DNA of 64,000 bases from Coniferiporia sulphurascens. Its lineage: Eukaryota > Basidiomycota > Agaricomycetes > Hymenochaetales > Hymenochaetaceae. Below, in pieces: positions 62,377-64,000 of the stretch. The stretch is taken from NCBI GenBank assembly GCA_002794785.1, contig NBBA01000003.1, forward strand, positions 1,364,001-1,428,000. Reading direction: 5' to 3'. Position numbers and translations under genes: made by a program. The notes beneath the pieces were generated by a model, which was given only the letters and a program-made list of their open reading frames with translations, was not told the DNA's origin and did not search any database. Every line of letters starts with the position of its first letter. Position 1 is the stretch's first letter.

Positions 62377-64000
62377 TCACGACAACTCTTCAACGGTCAT
62401 ATTGCCAATAGTGGCGTCTGGTAGATATTGTGCTAGATCAATGTGAGTGTCATATGCATCCTCCTCTGCGGTCTGCACGTTCATCGGCTGTGCTCCAAGA
62501 GGGACCCGCCTAACCCGCGTCATGTTCGTGCGAGGTTTGCCTTCGAAAGGAACAGCAATGGAGGTGTACATTCCCAGTTCATTGCGCAGCTGCGCGCATT
62601 CGGAAAGTGCGTCTTCGTGGTCGCGAGTGCTCACAGCGAGTTTCTGTGATGGAGAAGAAATGAGAAAAATTGAAGATGGTTAGAGAAGCTTCGAGACAGG
62701 CATGACTCAAAGCTCACCTGCTTAGTATCCGCAAGCTCTCGCCGAATCCTGTCCACGTAGTAAATCTTTTGCGTTGGATTCCGATGTCCCAGTATCTCCG
62801 CATTGAACTTGCTAAGACGTTCTGCTTCTTCCTCTGCGAGAGAATTACGAGCAACAAGGCCGCGCATCTCTTCCGCAATGCTTTGATAGGCTTCCCGATA
62901 TGCGTCTGCTCCCACAAGTTCTTCGGATATTCTGCACGAACCATTCGATAAGACACTAATTATCTGCATAATAATTGAAGACGCTTACTGTTCAATCTCT
63001 GCTTTCAAGGCGTCTTCTGCCATTTTACTCTTTTGAACAGTAGAATGGAGCCGACTGGTCATCTCTTTTTCTTTCCGAAGGAGCTCATTACGCTTGGAGA
63101 TTTCCGCTTTCGCGGTATTTTCCGCAGTTAGTAGCGCTTTCTCTTTTTCCTTGAGTTTCTCCTGGAACGCAAAAATCTCTCCAGCCTGCGTCGAATTTTT
63201 GCTGGAGAGCTCGCCGAGCTCTTTCTTCCTTGACTCGCTTTCCGAGGTCAATTTAACGACGAGTTTCTCGGCTTCAGCAAGCTCCGTTCTTTGTCTTGCT
63301 AATTCAGCCTGCTCTAGGGAAAGAGTGTGTTCCGTACTCGTAAGATGCTCGATGAGTTGCGTGCTACTCAACCGATAAAGATCGAGCTGGGTTTGGGCGA
63401 TACTGCGAAGCTGTGCGAGACCTTCTTCCCTGCAGGATCGCTCCTCGACAATGAGAGCCTCGAATTTCGAGCGTAGGGAGTCGTCTGTTAATGGTATAGA
63501 CGTGTAGGCGGAGGTAAACTTAGATTCCTCCAAGCGCCAGCGTAATTCGTTCTCTGCCTCTCGCGACTGGTCCAGGAGAAGCACGTTCGTCGTCTGAGTC
63601 TGCCGGATGAGAAGTGCCAACTCGTATACCTGATCGTCTGAATTTGCAAGTTTGCGTTGTAGACGCGCCATCCGCAGCTGAAGAAGAGTGTGGTCAAACT
63701 TCAAGCTCTGGTATGCAGCCAACGAAATTGTTGAAGTAGCAAGCCGTCCATACTCCGCTGCGCATATCGTGAGGGATTCCCTCAGTTGAGATACCTCGGT
63801 GTCGAGGGCATCCAATGCGGACGCTGATTCTTGCTGTGAAGTACCATGGTTGGCTTCGGCATCTCTCAGCAGTGCACGCGTATGTCTGAGATTCCTTTCG
63901 ATTATGTCTTTCTTAGTTCGCGCTTCACGAAGCTCTTCCTCCAGCGCTGAGTTCATTTCCTTCATCTTCGCCTCGGTCACAGCCGCCTTTTGCTTCTCCA
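62377..64000 (-). CDS. coiled-coil protein with RHAMM/HMMR-like C-terminus (5' end outside window)
   Basis: Three exons are in the window on the minus strand: 64000-62989 (continuing upstream), 62931-62718 and 62643-62377, about 497 codons. Nearly all of it is heptad-patterned, Glu/Leu/Lys/Arg-rich coiled coil ('ELRWRLEESK', 'EKEKALLTAENTAKAEI', 'LRKEKEMTSRLHSTVQKS'). The second exon contains 'FNAEILGHRNPTQKIYYVDR', close to the microtubule/centrosome-binding C-terminal motif of animal RHAMM/HMMR (LLGHQNxxQKIKHV). A role at microtubule-organising centres is inference. The last exon gives a mostly non-coiled tail. N-terminal domain not visible; a kinesin-type or purely coiled-coil N-terminus are both possible. 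Confidence 0.8.

Overview
The window looks like nuclear DNA of a filamentous basidiomycete, most likely a wood- or litter-decaying agaricomycete. Genes are dense and carry many 45-70 nt GT-AG introns. The proteins include families typical of this group: a DUF6699 protein, a glyoxal-oxidase-type copper radical oxidase, membrane-anchored cupredoxins, a Git3-type GPCR and a Tad1-like LINE. I rebuilt exon-intron structures by hand from splice signals and reading-frame continuity. I found no tRNA, rRNA or CRISPR array. Species and clade are inferences.

Layout. 0-7.2 kb: 3'-truncated DUF6699 gene (-), then FKBP2-type ER prolyl isomerase, NKAP-family splicing protein and Hsp20-like protein (all +). 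7.2-20.2 kb: two long gene-poor intervals (about 2.0 and 2.4 kb) flank a Git3/GPR1-like receptor (+). These are followed by a GPI-anchored copper radical oxidase (+), a degenerate protein kinase (+) and a GPI-anchored cupredoxin (-). 21.8-31.7 kb: Sqs1-like R3H/G-patch protein (+), a conserved unknown (-) and a Zn2Cys6 transcription factor (+). 31.9-34.7 kb: one gene (-) encoding an enoyl-CoA hydratase fused to an acyl-CoA synthetase.

35.0-41.4 kb: an apparently full-length LINE (-) with both ORFs open, a poly(A) end and a perfect 14-bp target-site duplication. It sits 213 bp upstream of the fusion gene's start codon. 42.0-64 kb: Sey1 ER-fusion GTPase (-), transmembrane cupredoxin protein (+), GNAT acetyltransferase (-), cysteine synthase (-), Arf6 GTPase (+), leucine-rich-repeat protein (-), Rad23 (+), GH16 beta-glucanase (+), phospholipase B (+) and a coiled-coil protein with an RHAMM/HMMR-like C-terminus that runs off the window (-).

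Most genes are unrelated housekeeping loci, as is usual in fungi. Two groupings deserve attention. One is the run of surface or copper proteins at 9-20 kb (receptor, copper oxidase, kinase-like, cupredoxin), with a second cupredoxin at 46.5 kb on a single-pass anchor with a long cytoplasmic tail. The other is the hydratase-ligase fusion, convergent with a zinc-cluster regulator and recently hit upstream by the LINE. Joint function in either group is inference from proximity.
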